From Arcobacter sp. (GTDB lineage: Bacteria; Campylobacterota; Campylobacteria; Campylobacterales; Arcobacteraceae), in NCBI GenBank assembly GCA_030635995.1, contig DAOVXU010000006.1:1-21021 (forward strand): a DNA stretch of 21,021 nt, given 5' to 3'. Within the stretch, counting starts at the first letter, position 1; every line of letters begins with the position of its first letter. Below, one piece after another: positions 1-9,687 of this stretch. The notes below the pieces were generated by a model. It saw nothing but the letters and a program-made list of their open reading frames with translations, was not told the origin of the DNA and made no database searches. Both the position numbers and the translations under genes were made by a program.

Positions 1-639
1 AATGGAGCAGGGAAAACAACTTTTTTAAAGATGCTTTTAGGGTTGATCCCTATTGATGGTGGAGAACTCCACTTACTTGATAAGAAAATTGAAAATTCAG
101 ATGATAGGCAAGACTTAAAAAGAAAAATCGGTTATGTTTCTCAACATTTTTCATTATATAAAAAATTAACACTAAAAGAAAATTTATTATATTTTGCTAA
201 TATGCACCATATACCTAAATCAAAATCTTTACAGATGATTCAAGAATATAGTCAAACTTTAGGATTTTATGATGTTTTAGATAGATTTCCACCACAATTA
301 CCACTTGGTATAAATCAAAGATTAAGTATAGCAGCAGCATTACTACACGAGCCAGTTGTCCTTTTTCTTGATGAACCAACATCTGGAGTTGATACAATAG
401 CAAGAGCAGTTTTTTGGAAAATAATGGAACAACTAAAACTAAAATGGAATATTTCAATTTTAATCACTACACATTATATGAGTGAAGCTTCTAATTGTGA
501 TCGTGTAGTATTGCTAAAAGATGGTAAAAAAGTTGCTGATAATAGTGTTGAGGAGTTATATAAACTTCATCCAAAAGCTACTTGTTTTGAAGATATTTTT
601 ATAGCTTATTGTAATATGCCAAATGAAGGTGTAAAATAA
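1..639 (+). CDS. ABC exporter ATP-binding protein (5' end cut by window)
   Basis: ATPase subunit of an ABC-2 type exporter, acting on the cytoplasmic face and powering the two permeases that follow. The reading frame is open from the first base, where NGAGKTT is the end of a Walker A motif, so the gene starts outside the window; the ATG at 31 is internal. In the visible 212 residues I see a Q-loop (YVSQ, about codon 48), an LGINQRL signature at about 101-108 (the LxLGxxQRL variant familiar from YbhF/RbbA-like drug exporters rather than LSGGQ), Walker B LFLDEP with a D-loop at about 121-131, and the switch histidine in TTHYMSEA at about 158. Its stop overlaps the next start by one base (TAATG). 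The family is certain; the substrate is unknown. Confidence 0.93.
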   Translation, partial: NGAGKTTFLKMLLGLIPIDGGELHLLDKKIENSDDRQDLKRKIGYVSQHFSLYKKLTLKENLLYFANMHHIPKSKSLQMIQEYSQTLGFYDVLDRFPPQLPLGINQRLSIAAALLHEPVVLFLDEPTSGVDTIARAVFWKIMEQLKLKWNISILITTHYMSEASNCDRVVLLKDGKKVADNSVEELYKLHPKATCFEDIFIAYCNMPNEGVK

Positions 640-1757
640 TGAGATTTTCAGTTATTAGTGCGTATTTTAAAAAAGAGATAAAAGAACTTTATAGGGAAAA
701 TCTTCTTTGGTATCTTTATGGTATTCCATTTTTATTTATTATTTTATTTGGTTATGGGATAAAAATGGAGGTGATTGATAGTAGAACTTTAATTTTAGAT
801 TATGATCGTAGTAAATCATCTTATGAGTTAGTGAGTAAGTTTGAAAATTCAAAATATTATAATGTTGATGTGGCAACTATTTCTACACAAGATGGCTTAG
901 ATCAAATTAAAAGGGACGAAAAAGATTTAATTATTATAATAGATTCAGGTTTTCAAAAAAACTTACTTAAAGGGCAAAAAGTACATATTGGAGTATTTTC
1001 AGATGGTTCATTTCCTCTTCGTGCAAAAACTTTAGAGGGGTATGCTACTCGCACTATTTATGATTTTTTTCTTGATAAAATGACAAACTCTAGCCAAATC
1101 AATAAATTAATACTGATAAATAATAGAAACTTATTCAATCAAGCATTAAGAGATGAGGAGATGATTATCCCTGGATTAATTGCTTTTATATTATTGGTAG
1201 TTCCCGCTATGATGTCAACTTTTTTAATTGTAAGGGAGAAAGAGAATGGAACAATTTTTAATTTTTACGCTTCACCTATTTCAAAAAGTGAATTTTTAAT
1301 AGCTAAACTTATACCTGTACTTATACTACAAGCGTTTAATATTTTTGTATTGTGGTTTATTGCTATATATCTGTTTGATTTGCCATTTCGTGGTAGTTTT
1401 AGTTTATATGTTGCAACATCATTTTTATATCTAATTATCAGCTCATCTATTGGTCTTTTAGCATCAGTTGTTACAAGTAGTCAAATAGTTGCCATTATAT
1501 TTGTAGCGGTTATCACTGTGATACCAGGGTTTTTATACTCTGGTATGATTATGCCTATAAGTTCTATGAGTGGTGAAGCGTATATTATGGCACATATTTA
1601 TCCTGTGATGTATCTTACACATTTGATGTATGATGTTTTTTTAGTGGGCGATGGGTTCAATGGTAGTCAAAATATTAGTTATTTTTTAATTTTAATACTC
1701 TATGCGATTATTTTATTTATACTATCCTATATAGCACTTGGGAAAAAATTAAAATGA
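639..1757 (+). CDS. ABC-2 type permease (YbhS/YhhJ-like), first of two
   Basis: Inner-membrane permease subunit of the exporter begun by the preceding ATPase. The 372 residues have the ABC2_membrane_3 layout: one N-terminal helix (about 23-41), a long extracytoplasmic region (about 43-175), then five or so helices from about 178 onward. After the second helix comes the typical cytoplasmic elbow with REKENGT near 199-205, followed by a SPIS segment and a K-x-x-P. The start overlaps the previous stop by one base, and the stop overlaps the next start by four (ATGA), so ATPase and both permeases are translationally coupled. A paired YbhF/S/R-like heterodimeric exporter normally works with an HlyD-type adaptor, which is not seen here and may lie upstream of the window. 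Confidence 0.92.
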   Translation: MRFSVISAYFKKEIKELYRENLLWYLYGIPFLFIILFGYGIKMEVIDSRTLILDYDRSKSSYELVSKFENSKYYNVDVATISTQDGLDQIKRDEKDLIIIIDSGFQKNLLKGQKVHIGVFSDGSFPLRAKTLEGYATRTIYDFFLDKMTNSSQINKLILINNRNLFNQALRDEEMIIPGLIAFILLVVPAMMSTFLIVREKENGTIFNFYASPISKSEFLIAKLIPVLILQAFNIFVLWFIAIYLFDLPFRGSFSLYVATSFLYLIISSSIGLLASVVTSSQIVAIIFVAVITVIPGFLYSGMIMPISSMSGEAYIMAHIYPVMYLTHLMYDVFLVGDGFNGSQNISYFLILILYAIILFILSYIALGKKLK

Positions 1758-2839
1758 AAATATTTTTCACTATTGTAAAAAAAGAGCTTTTAGTATTTAT
1801 GAGAATGCGTGGGCTTGTGTTTCTTATGATTTATATATTTACAGCTGAGATTTATATTGCAGGTGCTGGAATATCATTAGAAGCTAGAAATATCACTGTT
1901 GGTGTAGTTGATTATAGTTCAAAAGTAAATAGTTCAAAGATTTTAAATCATCTCCATCAACCAAATTTTAAAACACCTATCTATTATAAATCACAAAAAG
2001 AACTTTATGAAGATATTAAAAATAAAAAAATAATGATGGGTATTGTTTTTGAGAGTGATTTTGATGAAAAAACTTATAAAAGTGGTGGTGCTAAAGTAAA
2101 TTTACTATTAGATAGTACAGCTTCGGCACAGGCTTTTTTAGCACATCTTTATCTTCAAAATATTTTATTAGAATTCCAAAATGCTTATGAATTATCTCCT
2201 ATTATTATTGATAATCATAAACTTTTTAGTCCAAATGCAGAGTTTACCTATTTTATGTCAATTACTGAACTATTAGCTATTATAACACTAATCACAACAC
2301 TTTTAAGTGCATCTGTTTTTGTAAATGAGAAAGAGAATGAAACTTGGAATCTAATGTTACTTATGCCTGTAAGTCCAAAAGTGATAATTCTAGCAAAGAT
2401 TTTTTCACAATTGATTATTGTGATGATAGGGACTATTGTAGCTATAGGTACAGTTATTTTTGCTATTTTTGATGCCCCTTTTAATGGCTCATTTTGTGTA
2501 TTTTTATTATTAACTTTTCTATATTCATTTGCAAGTGCAGGGATAGGTCTGTTTGTAGCTTCAGTATCTAAAACAATTATGGAGGTAACGCAACTATCTA
2601 TTTTAATTATGTTGCCATTGATTTTTTTAAGTGGAGCGTGGACACCTGTATATGCTATGCACCCTATATTGGAATATCTTTCATATCTTTCACCCCTTAG
2701 ATATTATATAGAGGGGTCACAAAGTTTGTTTTTTAGAGGTACAGATATTTTAGATCTATGGGAATATTTTATGGGTGTAACAGTTTTTGGTGGAGTTATA
2801 TTTTGGTATGGGATGAGAAAAATGGGAAAACTTTTTTGA
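1754..2839 (+). CDS. ABC-2 type permease (YbhR-like), second of two
   Basis: Second membrane subunit of the ABC exporter, 361 residues, paralogous in layout to the gene before it. It has an N-terminal helix (about 20-38), a large extracytoplasmic loop, and a C-terminal bundle of about five helices containing the elbow motif NEKENETW and the SPK/AK segment that corresponds to SPISK/AK of its partner. A Ser-Pro-Leu-Arg-Tyr motif near the C-terminus (SYLSPLRYYIEG) is typical of the family. The two permeases presumably form a heterodimer. Its ATGA overlap with the upstream gene and the 10-base gap to the downstream LpxR-like gene place both in one transcript. Confidence 0.92.
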   Translation: MKIFFTIVKKELLVFMRMRGLVFLMIYIFTAEIYIAGAGISLEARNITVGVVDYSSKVNSSKILNHLHQPNFKTPIYYKSQKELYEDIKNKKIMMGIVFESDFDEKTYKSGGAKVNLLLDSTASAQAFLAHLYLQNILLEFQNAYELSPIIIDNHKLFSPNAEFTYFMSITELLAIITLITTLLSASVFVNEKENETWNLMLLMPVSPKVIILAKIFSQLIIVMIGTIVAIGTVIFAIFDAPFNGSFCVFLLLTFLYSFASAGIGLFVASVSKTIMEVTQLSILIMLPLIFLSGAWTPVYAMHPILEYLSYLSPLRYYIEGSQSLFFRGTDILDLWEYFMGVTVFGGVIFWYGMRKMGKLF

Positions 2840-2849
2840 GAACTATTAG

Positions 2850-3764
2850 ATGAAAAAAATAATTATAATAATATCAATTATGTGCATTACTATCTCTTAT
2901 TTATATGGAGATACCCATTCTCTTATGATGGATAATGATGCATTTGCTAGTAAAAAGGATGCTCATTATACTGGCGGATTATTTTATACTTGGATGGATA
3001 ATAATAAAACGAATCCAACAGCTATATCATTTACTTATTTAGCATTTACCCCTGATGATAAAAATGAAACTAAAGCAATTTTAGATGATCTACCTTATGC
3101 TGGATATGCAAAATTAAACTTTTTATTTTATAAAAGATCAAAAAATTATTTCCATGAATTTGGTATAAATATGGGATTTATTGGTTCTTTAGTTAGGGGC
3201 AAAGAGGTACAATCAGAAATTCATAGGATAATAGGCGTTGATAGAGCGAAAGGTTGGGATAATCAACTTGATGATAAATTAATGGCAGGTATCTCATACA
3301 GTTTTGTAAAAAAAACAGATACTATAGATATAAGAAATTTTAAATTTGATTGGACAAATAATATAAGAGCCAATATTGATACTTTTTATAGTGGTACTTT
3401 AATATCAACGACATTTAGAATTGGTAGCAAATCATTTAATACTTTTCAAACAACTGGAAATTTTATAGGGGATGAAGAGAGTACATTATTGGATTTTAGT
3501 AACGTTAAAGATTTTCATTGGTCGATCTCTTTGGGTTTTTTTGCAAATAAGATTAATAGATATTATATAGTTGATAAGGCTATTTCTCAAGGATATAAAT
3601 TATCTAAATTAAAATATATTACAGGAGAACAAGTAACATATAATATGTTTTATAATAATATTCAATATATATTTAAAATAAAATCTGTATATTTACATAA
3701 TAATAAGTTATTATCAGGTGCTAGTAAACAATGGGGAGAATTTGGAATTAAATGGAAATTTTAG
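2850..3764 (+). CDS. LpxR-like lipid A 3'-O-deacylase (DUF2219), outer-membrane beta-barrel
   Basis: Predicted outer-membrane enzyme that would remove a 3'-acyloxyacyl chain from lipid A. The 304 residues begin with a signal peptide (Lys-Lys then a hydrophobic run, cleavage near residue 20) and end in Lys-Phe preceded by alternating hydrophobic residues, as in barrel proteins. Family landmarks in order: an Asn-Asp pair at 29-30, HYTGG at 39-43, LPYAGY, VQSEIHR with His125, and GWDNQLDDK. In Salmonella LpxR, Asn and Asp near the mature N-terminus and a conserved His are catalytic, so the key residues appear present. Length fits the family. It lies inside a transport operon, suggesting a role in envelope lipid remodelling. 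The family call is firm; the exact lipid specificity is inference. Confidence 0.85.
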   Translation: MKKIIIIISIMCITISYLYGDTHSLMMDNDAFASKKDAHYTGGLFYTWMDNNKTNPTAISFTYLAFTPDDKNETKAILDDLPYAGYAKLNFLFYKRSKNYFHEFGINMGFIGSLVRGKEVQSEIHRIIGVDRAKGWDNQLDDKLMAGISYSFVKKTDTIDIRNFKFDWTNNIRANIDTFYSGTLISTTFRIGSKSFNTFQTTGNFIGDEESTLLDFSNVKDFHWSISLGFFANKINRYYIVDKAISQGYKLSKLKYITGEQVTYNMFYNNIQYIFKIKSVYLHNNKLLSGASKQWGEFGIKWKF

Positions 3765-3808
3765 ATAATAAAGTAGTTTATATAAAAATTAAAATAGAGG
3801 CTCAATAG

Positions 3809-5377
3809 ATGAATAAAGATTTTAAACCAACAAATATAGCTGGAAGATTAGCTAAAGAGTTTGTATATAACCCAGCAACTTCTATCTTTGCTCTTACAAT
3901 TTTAAGTATAGGATTGCTTATTTTATTAATCAATCCAAGAGAGGAAAATCCTCAAATTGTTGTAAGTGGTGGTGCTGTAATTGTACCAATGCCTGGAGCT
4001 AGTGCAAAAGAGATAAAAAAAATCATTGTTGAACCTATGGAGAAAAAATTAAAAGAGATAGATGGAGTTGAGCATATTTATGGAATTGCTAAAGATGATG
4101 TTGGTATTGTCCAAGTTTCTTATTGTCTAGGGGTTGATAAGCAAAAAGCAGATGCTAAGCTTTATGATAAAGTTATACAAAATCTTGACCTATTGCCAAG
4201 TGGAGCGATGCAACCTATAATTAAACCATTTGATATAGATGCTGATATCCCTATTGTAGCTATCGCTTTATATTCACATAAGAATAAAGCAGATGAGATA
4301 GCACTGTATAATAAAGCAAAACAATTAGAAAAATCACTTAGTCAAATCAATAATGTATCAAAAGTAAATATTAAAGGTGGGAAAAAAGAGCAATATAATA
4401 TTTTAGTTGATCTACATAAACTTTCTGGTTTTAATATATCTTTAGTACAAATCTCAAATGCTATAAAATCTACAACTACAGTAGTACCAAATATCTCAAA
4501 TAGTACAAAAGATGGTGAAAAATTAGTTGTTATTGGTATAGAGCATAGTATAAATACAAAAGAAGATATTCAAAATATTATTATAGCTCAATATGGAGGT
4601 TCAGTTGTATATTTAAAAGATGTTGCTAATATTGAAAAAAGTTATAATATTCAAAATAATAAAGAAGTTAATCTAAAAATAAGAGATAAAGATGGTAAAT
4701 TTAGTTCATCTATCTCTATGGTTACTATTGAGATATCAAAGTTTGCTGGAACAAATGCTGTATTTGTCTCAGATGATATTATAGACTTTTTAAAATCTCA
4801 AAAGATGGTATTGGAAAAAATAGGTATGAGTTATAAGATAGTAAAAGATGATGGGGATAGGGCAAATGATTCTGCAAATGAATTGTTATTGAATATTGTA
4901 GCATCAACTGTAATTATAGGCTTACTTATTTGGATAACGTTAGGAAATAGAGAATCTTTAATTGTTATGCTAACTGTACCTTTGATCATATCTTTATCTT
5001 TGATATTTATATATTTTTATGGTATGACTTTAAATCGAGTGTCACTATTTGCTATTTTACTTACTATGGGATTGTTAGTTGATACAGGTATCATTGTAGT
5101 TGAAAATATACATAGACATCTTTATGATTATGGAGATAAAGAAAGTATAGATAATGTTGTAGTATCTGCCACAAATGAGATGGGTAATTCAGCAAATATA
5201 GCAACAATAGCAATTATGCTTACTTCTTTACCTGGACTTCTTTTAACAGGTATGATTGGAGAGTTTACCAAACCAATACCAATTACAATGAGTGTTATTT
5301 TACTATCCTCTTTACTTGTAGGATATGTTTTTGTTCCATATGCTGCTAAAAAGATTATGAAAAGAAAAGAGAAATAA
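3809..5377 (+). CDS. RND efflux permease, N-terminal half (split gene)
   Basis: First half of an RND (HAE/HME-like) inner-membrane pump. Full-length pumps have about 1000-1050 residues in one chain; this one has 522 and stops just after the sixth membrane helix. It shows TM1 (about 25-42), the porter subdomains with PGASAKEIKKIIVEPMEK, then TM2-6. In TM4 the motif is LLVDTGIIVVEN: Asp425 matches the first of the two proton-relay aspartates of AcrB (Asp407), but the second (Asp408) is Thr426. A single Asp in TM4 is also seen in heavy-metal pumps such as CusA. A GAGG ribosome site precedes the ATG. The stop overlaps the next start by one base (TAATG), so the two halves are probably made in equal amounts. 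No adaptor gene is adjacent. Confidence 0.9.
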   Translation: MNKDFKPTNIAGRLAKEFVYNPATSIFALTILSIGLLILLINPREENPQIVVSGGAVIVPMPGASAKEIKKIIVEPMEKKLKEIDGVEHIYGIAKDDVGIVQVSYCLGVDKQKADAKLYDKVIQNLDLLPSGAMQPIIKPFDIDADIPIVAIALYSHKNKADEIALYNKAKQLEKSLSQINNVSKVNIKGGKKEQYNILVDLHKLSGFNISLVQISNAIKSTTTVVPNISNSTKDGEKLVVIGIEHSINTKEDIQNIIIAQYGGSVVYLKDVANIEKSYNIQNNKEVNLKIRDKDGKFSSSISMVTIEISKFAGTNAVFVSDDIIDFLKSQKMVLEKIGMSYKIVKDDGDRANDSANELLLNIVASTVIIGLLIWITLGNRESLIVMLTVPLIISLSLIFIYFYGMTLNRVSLFAILLTMGLLVDTGIIVVENIHRHLYDYGDKESIDNVVVSATNEMGNSANIATIAIMLTSLPGLLLTGMIGEFTKPIPITMSVILLSSLLVGYVFVPYAAKKIMKRKEK

Positions 5378-7053
5378 TGAAGAATATAATTATAAATATT
5401 TTAAATAGCAAAACAAAACAATTTTTTATTTTATTATCGGCTGTAGTTTTACTTTTAGTATCTTTTTCGATGATTTATCCTTTTGGATTGCTTCAATTTA
5501 AAATACTACCACCTAAAGATTCAAATTCATTTTCAGTTTATATTGATTTACCTAAAAATACAACTATTAAAAATACAAAGAAAGCCACTTTATGTGTAGA
5601 AAATATTTTAGAAACTATATCCCAAGTTCAAAATATCCAAACATATTATGGTGTTAATGCTCCTGTTGATTTTATAGGTTTGATAAAAGGTAGTATACTT
5701 AGAACTGGAGAATCAAATGCTCAAATAGTAGTAAATCTTTCAAAAGTAAAAGATAGAGATATTACATCTTTTGTTTTGGCACAAGATATAAGGGATGGCA
5801 TAGCAAAAAAGTGTTCATCATATAAAGATATTTTTATAGTAGAAGAGGCAGCAGGACCTGCTGTTTATGGTGCTATTGTTGCTGAGATTTATGGTGGCAA
5901 TAAAACTACAAGAGATGATATATCACATCAAATAGCAGATATATTAAAATCATTTGATACACTAACAGATATTGAGATAAAAAATGGCACACCTTTTGAG
6001 AAATTTATAATTCACATAGATAAGGAGAAAGCAGTTAGATATGGACTGAGTGTAGAGCAGATAAATAAAATATTATATATTGCATTTGAAGGGATGCAAA
6101 TAGCATATAAAAATGATGATAGATTAAATGAACAAACGCCTATATATTTAACTCTAAGTGATAATACAAAAAAAATAATTAATATCTCAAAAGAGGATAT
6201 TAGAAATAAATTATCATCATTAAAACTTATGAATTCACAAGGGGGAATGGTAAATCTTAGTGAAGTAGTATCTATAAAAAACTCTTTAACTCAACCACCA
6301 ATGTATTCTAAAAACTTGCAAGATTATACTTTTGTATCTTGTGAAACAAAATTGGCATCACCATTATATCCTTGGTTTAAAGTAATCTCAATTATGAAAG
6401 ATAAAATGCAAAAAGAGTATGAAATATCAAATGGAAGTTGGCTTAAATCTAAAAAGGGTAAATATTTTGATCTTTATCTAAAGGATAAAAAAACAGGAGA
6501 TATATATCAGATAGTTTGGGATGGTGAGATACAAATAACTCTTGATATTTTAAAAGATTCTTTTGTGATGCTTACAATTTCAGTTGCATTGATTTTAACA
6601 CTTTTAGTATTTTATTATAAAAATATTGCATTATCTTTAATTGTTTTAGTTGGTAGTTTATTGGCTTTTATAGGGATAATAGCAGGACATATTTTAGTAG
6701 ATATATTTTCTTTGCATAGAGTTTATTTTACTGGAACATCCATAGTTGGTTTTGTGGCACTATTAGGGATAAATGCAAGAAATACAGTTTTAATCATAGA
6801 TTTTACACAACTTAAAATAGACCAGGGTATGAGTAAAATTGATGCCATTGCTACATCAACGCAAACAAGAACTAAACCTATACTTTTAACAGCTATTGGT
6901 ACAATACTTGGAAGTATGTTTTTAGTTCCTGATAGTGTATTTGGTGGACTTGGTATCTCTTTGGTTTTTGGAACTGTTGTTGCGGTTATTGCATCTATTG
7001 TTATTGCTCCTATATTGATAAATTTTGTTGAGTTTAAAAAAATAGATGATTAA
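5377..7053 (+). CDS. RND efflux permease, C-terminal half (split gene)
   Basis: Second half of the RND pump, 558 residues. It begins in what is normally the cytoplasmic linker before TM7 (helix at about 16-35), continues with the second porter/docking region (about 45-385), and ends with TM8-12. TM10 reads LLGINARNTVLIIDF: Arg468 stands where AcrB has the proton-relay Lys940. The GM...A...R.KPILLTA segment after TM10 is typical of HAE-type pumps. Laid end to end, the two halves leave no missing domain, and the break falls at the natural pseudo-twofold boundary, which argues for clean gene fission rather than decay. The next gene starts eight bases inside this one. Substrate unknown; a lipid or detergent substrate is suggested only by the neighbouring lipid enzymes. 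Confidence 0.9.
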   Translation: MKNIIINILNSKTKQFFILLSAVVLLLVSFSMIYPFGLLQFKILPPKDSNSFSVYIDLPKNTTIKNTKKATLCVENILETISQVQNIQTYYGVNAPVDFIGLIKGSILRTGESNAQIVVNLSKVKDRDITSFVLAQDIRDGIAKKCSSYKDIFIVEEAAGPAVYGAIVAEIYGGNKTTRDDISHQIADILKSFDTLTDIEIKNGTPFEKFIIHIDKEKAVRYGLSVEQINKILYIAFEGMQIAYKNDDRLNEQTPIYLTLSDNTKKIINISKEDIRNKLSSLKLMNSQGGMVNLSEVVSIKNSLTQPPMYSKNLQDYTFVSCETKLASPLYPWFKVISIMKDKMQKEYEISNGSWLKSKKGKYFDLYLKDKKTGDIYQIVWDGEIQITLDILKDSFVMLTISVALILTLLVFYYKNIALSLIVLVGSLLAFIGIIAGHILVDIFSLHRVYFTGTSIVGFVALLGINARNTVLIIDFTQLKIDQGMSKIDAIATSTQTRTKPILLTAIGTILGSMFLVPDSVFGGLGISLVFGTVVAVIASIVIAPILINFVEFKKIDD

Positions 7054-8053
7054 AATAATAATAGGTATAATTTTACTTATTGTGAATTGTTATAGTATTG
7101 AATTGTATAAGGGAAATAATGTGGAAAATAAAAATAATAGATCTATTAAAACAGTATCATTAGCATTAGGTAGTGGAGGAGCAAGAGGATATGCTCATAT
7201 TGGTGTTATTGAAGAGTTGGAAAATCAAGGTTATAAAATAGAGTCTATTGCAGGTTCTTCTATGGGTGCATTGATTGGTGGACTGTATGCTGTTGGAAAG
7301 TTAGATGAGTTTAAAAAGTGGGTATTTAGGCTTGATTATTATGATATTTATAAGTTAATTAACCTTTCTTCAATACAAGGTGGCTTAGTAGATGCAAGCC
7401 AAGTATTTGATAGAATTGCTTTAATGATAGGTGATGTAAATATAGAGGATTTACCTATAAAATATACAGCAGTTGCTACAGATCTTACAACTCAAAAAGA
7501 GGTTTTATTTACAGAGGGAAGATTAATAGATGCGATAAGAGCATCTATATCAATTCCCACAATTTTTGAAGCAGTTATAAAAGATGATATGATTTTAGTT
7601 GATGGTGGAGTTATAAATCCACTCCCTATAAATGTAATAGCTTTAGATGATACTCATTTGAAAATAGCTGTTAATATGGATGCAAATATTAAAAATAAAT
7701 ATAATATAAATATCCCTAAAGAGTATCAGACAAGCGAAGAGATACTTTATGATAGATTTACCAAATTTATTGAAAAAGCAGAAGCATATGTTCCTAAACA
7801 ATTATTGCAAATGACAGATACAAGGAACTTAAAAGAGATAGAAATAGCTAAAAGACCAAATAAAGATATATTTTTTATATTAGGTAGAACAGTAGATATT
7901 GCTCAAGGTGTATTGTCAAAATATTCAATACAAAATTATAAAGCAGATATAATTATAAATATATCAAGAGAAAGTTGTGAATTTTATCAGTTTACAAAAG
8001 CTTATAAGATGATAGAGATAGGTAAAATAGCAACAAGAGATACGATAAAATGA
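7046..8053 (+). CDS. Patatin-like phospholipase, exported
   Basis: Predicted lipid acyl hydrolase of the patatin/RssA family, 335 residues. The first 16 or so residues are a hydrophobic signal sequence or anchor ending near CYS, so the enzyme probably acts outside the cytoplasm. The catalytic dyad is visible: oxyanion-hole loop GSGGARG at 42-48, nucleophile elbow GSSMG with Ser72, and Asp186 in VDGG. AIRASISIP between them is also characteristic of the family. It overlaps the RND half-gene upstream and the next gene downstream (ATGA), so it belongs to the same operon. Together with the LpxR-like gene it gives the operon two lipid-cleaving enzymes. Whether it attacks phospholipids or another ester is not shown by sequence. 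Confidence 0.92.
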   Translation: MIKIIIGIILLIVNCYSIELYKGNNVENKNNRSIKTVSLALGSGGARGYAHIGVIEELENQGYKIESIAGSSMGALIGGLYAVGKLDEFKKWVFRLDYYDIYKLINLSSIQGGLVDASQVFDRIALMIGDVNIEDLPIKYTAVATDLTTQKEVLFTEGRLIDAIRASISIPTIFEAVIKDDMILVDGGVINPLPINVIALDDTHLKIAVNMDANIKNKYNINIPKEYQTSEEILYDRFTKFIEKAEAYVPKQLLQMTDTRNLKEIEIAKRPNKDIFFILGRTVDIAQGVLSKYSIQNYKADIIINISRESCEFYQFTKAYKMIEIGKIATRDTIK

Positions 8054-8643
8054 GATATTATCCTCATATAATAGCAATCTTATTTTTTTTATTCTTTTTA
8101 ATATTGGGTATAGAACCATTAGATAGAAGTGTGTGGATTGTTGAAGTTATCCCTGTGATTGGTGTATATTTAATATTACTATTTACATATAAAGAATTTC
8201 AGTTTACAAATATATCTTATAGTTTGATGTTGTTATGGTTGGTTTGGCATACTATTGGAGGGCATTATACTTTTGCAAATGTCCCTTTTGATTTTATTAC
8301 AAATATGTTTAACTTTGAAAGAAATCATTTTGATAGAATTGGTCATCTTGTAATTGGATTTTATGCTTATCCTATAGCTGAATTTTTAACTAAAAAAAGA
8401 TACACAAATACTATAATCGCTTCTTTGTTTGGATTGTTTTTTATTATGAGTATTGCTGCAGGGTATGAGATAGTTGAATGGGCTTATGCTGTAATAGAGG
8501 GTGGAAATACAGGGATAGAATTTTTAGGTTCGCAAGGTGATATTTGGGATGCTCAAAAAGATATGCTATTAGATACTATTGGAGCTATTGTTTCATTGTG
8601 TTTATTTTGGTATATTAGACCTGATAAGAAAGAGGTAATATGA
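8050..8643 (+). CDS. YjdF/DUF2238 family membrane protein
   Basis: Polytopic inner-membrane protein of 197 residues with about six hydrophobic helices. I recognise DUF2238 (YjdF family) from two conserved stretches: RNHFDRIGHLVIGF at 91-104 with a following Glu, and GYEIVEW at 138-144 leading to FLGSQGDIWDAQKDM at 158-172. These acidic, His- and Trp-containing motifs sit at membrane boundaries and are conserved in the family; its biochemical function is not known to me. It is fused into the operon by ATGA overlaps at both ends. Length matches E. coli YjdF. Family call is firm, function unassigned. Confidence 0.88.
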   Translation: MRYYPHIIAILFFLFFLILGIEPLDRSVWIVEVIPVIGVYLILLFTYKEFQFTNISYSLMLLWLVWHTIGGHYTFANVPFDFITNMFNFERNHFDRIGHLVIGFYAYPIAEFLTKKRYTNTIIASLFGLFFIMSIAAGYEIVEWAYAVIEGGNTGIEFLGSQGDIWDAQKDMLLDTIGAIVSLCLFWYIRPDKKEVI

Positions 8644-9680
8644 TAATAGATAAAAAATATAATTCAACCGTACCGATACTAGCTTATATAGTTATTATAA
8701 TTGCAGGCTTAAAACTAGCTAGTAGTATTATTGTGCCATTTTTAATCGCATTTTTTTTATTTATAATATTTTTGCCATTAGAAAATAGGTTAAAGTCCTT
8801 TTCTATACCAAATATTATTACTTCATTGATTATCTTTACAATTATTGTTGTTATGTTATTTTTACTTATGACATTTCTTATATCTTCAAGTAATGATATT
8901 TTAAAAAATGTTCCTATTTATCAAGATAAATTTCATCAAGTTAGTCCAATAATAGTTGCTTTTTTTGAACAGTTTAATATCTCTTTAGAGATGAAGAATA
9001 TAATAAGTTTTATGGAACCTTTAAAAATAGTTAACTATATTACAACATTTTTTAAAGGTATGGGAAATATAGTTATGAATACTTTTTTAACTTTGATATT
9101 ATTTATATTTTTATTGTTAGAATCATCAGTTATATCTAAAAAAGCATTGCATTTAGTAAAAACAGAGCAACAACAAAAGAAATTAGAACTATTTTTAAAT
9201 AGTATAAATAGATATTTTATAATTAAAACATTTACATCAATGCTTACAGGTTTAATAGTATGGATAATGTTAGAATATTTTAATCTTCAATATGCTTTTC
9301 TTTTCGCTGTGTTAGCTTTTCTATTAAATTATATACCTAGTATTGGCTCATTTATAGCTTCATTTCCAGCTATTTTTGTATCAATGCTACAGTTAAGTAT
9401 AGTTGAAACAATAAGTATAGCAATAGCTTATTTGGTTATAAATATTTTAATAGGAAGTTTTTTAGACCCTAAGATTATGGGTAAAGATTTAGGTTTATCT
9501 ACTTTTATCGTTTTTATCTCTATGGTGATTTGGGGATGGATTTTTGGTCCGGTTGGTATGTTGCTTGCTGTTCCTTTAACTATGGCAATCAAGATTATTT
9601 GTGAAAATAGTAATAATTATGATTGGGTATCTGTTATTTTAAAAGATAAAATGGCTAAAAATAAAATTGAAGAGGAGTAA
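8640..9680 (+). CDS. AI-2E family transporter (PerM/TqsA-like)
   Basis: Inner-membrane permease of the AI-2E/UPF0118 family, 346 residues, typical length. Visible landmarks: an N-terminal helix pair with PFLIAFFLFIIFLPLENRL, a central amphipathic stretch (about 85-135), LNYIPSIGSFIASFPA at about 230-245, and the C-terminal signature DPKIMGKDLGLSTFIVF followed by WGWIFGPVGMLLAVPLT. Members export small molecules such as autoinducer-2 or act as ion antiporters, so the substrate cannot be inferred. Starts by an ATGA overlap with the preceding gene. Its last codons contain the AGGAG ribosome site for the next gene. Confidence 0.92.
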   Translation: MIIDKKYNSTVPILAYIVIIIAGLKLASSIIVPFLIAFFLFIIFLPLENRLKSFSIPNIITSLIIFTIIVVMLFLLMTFLISSSNDILKNVPIYQDKFHQVSPIIVAFFEQFNISLEMKNIISFMEPLKIVNYITTFFKGMGNIVMNTFLTLILFIFLLLESSVISKKALHLVKTEQQQKKLELFLNSINRYFIIKTFTSMLTGLIVWIMLEYFNLQYAFLFAVLAFLLNYIPSIGSFIASFPAIFVSMLQLSIVETISIAIAYLVINILIGSFLDPKIMGKDLGLSTFIVFISMVIWGWIFGPVGMLLAVPLTMAIKIICENSNNYDWVSVILKDKMAKNKIEEE

Positions 9681-9687
9681 CTTATAG

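Noticed and set aside
215..457. Minus-strand 80-residue reading frame
   Set aside because: Lies wholly within the ABC ATPase gene, low-complexity hydrophobic sequence, no ribosome site.
5370..5380. The RND split as a pseudogene frameshift
   Set aside because: The halves join at the natural linker with no missing domain, and the one-base TAATG overlap is typical of coupled genes here. Raw reads could still overturn this.
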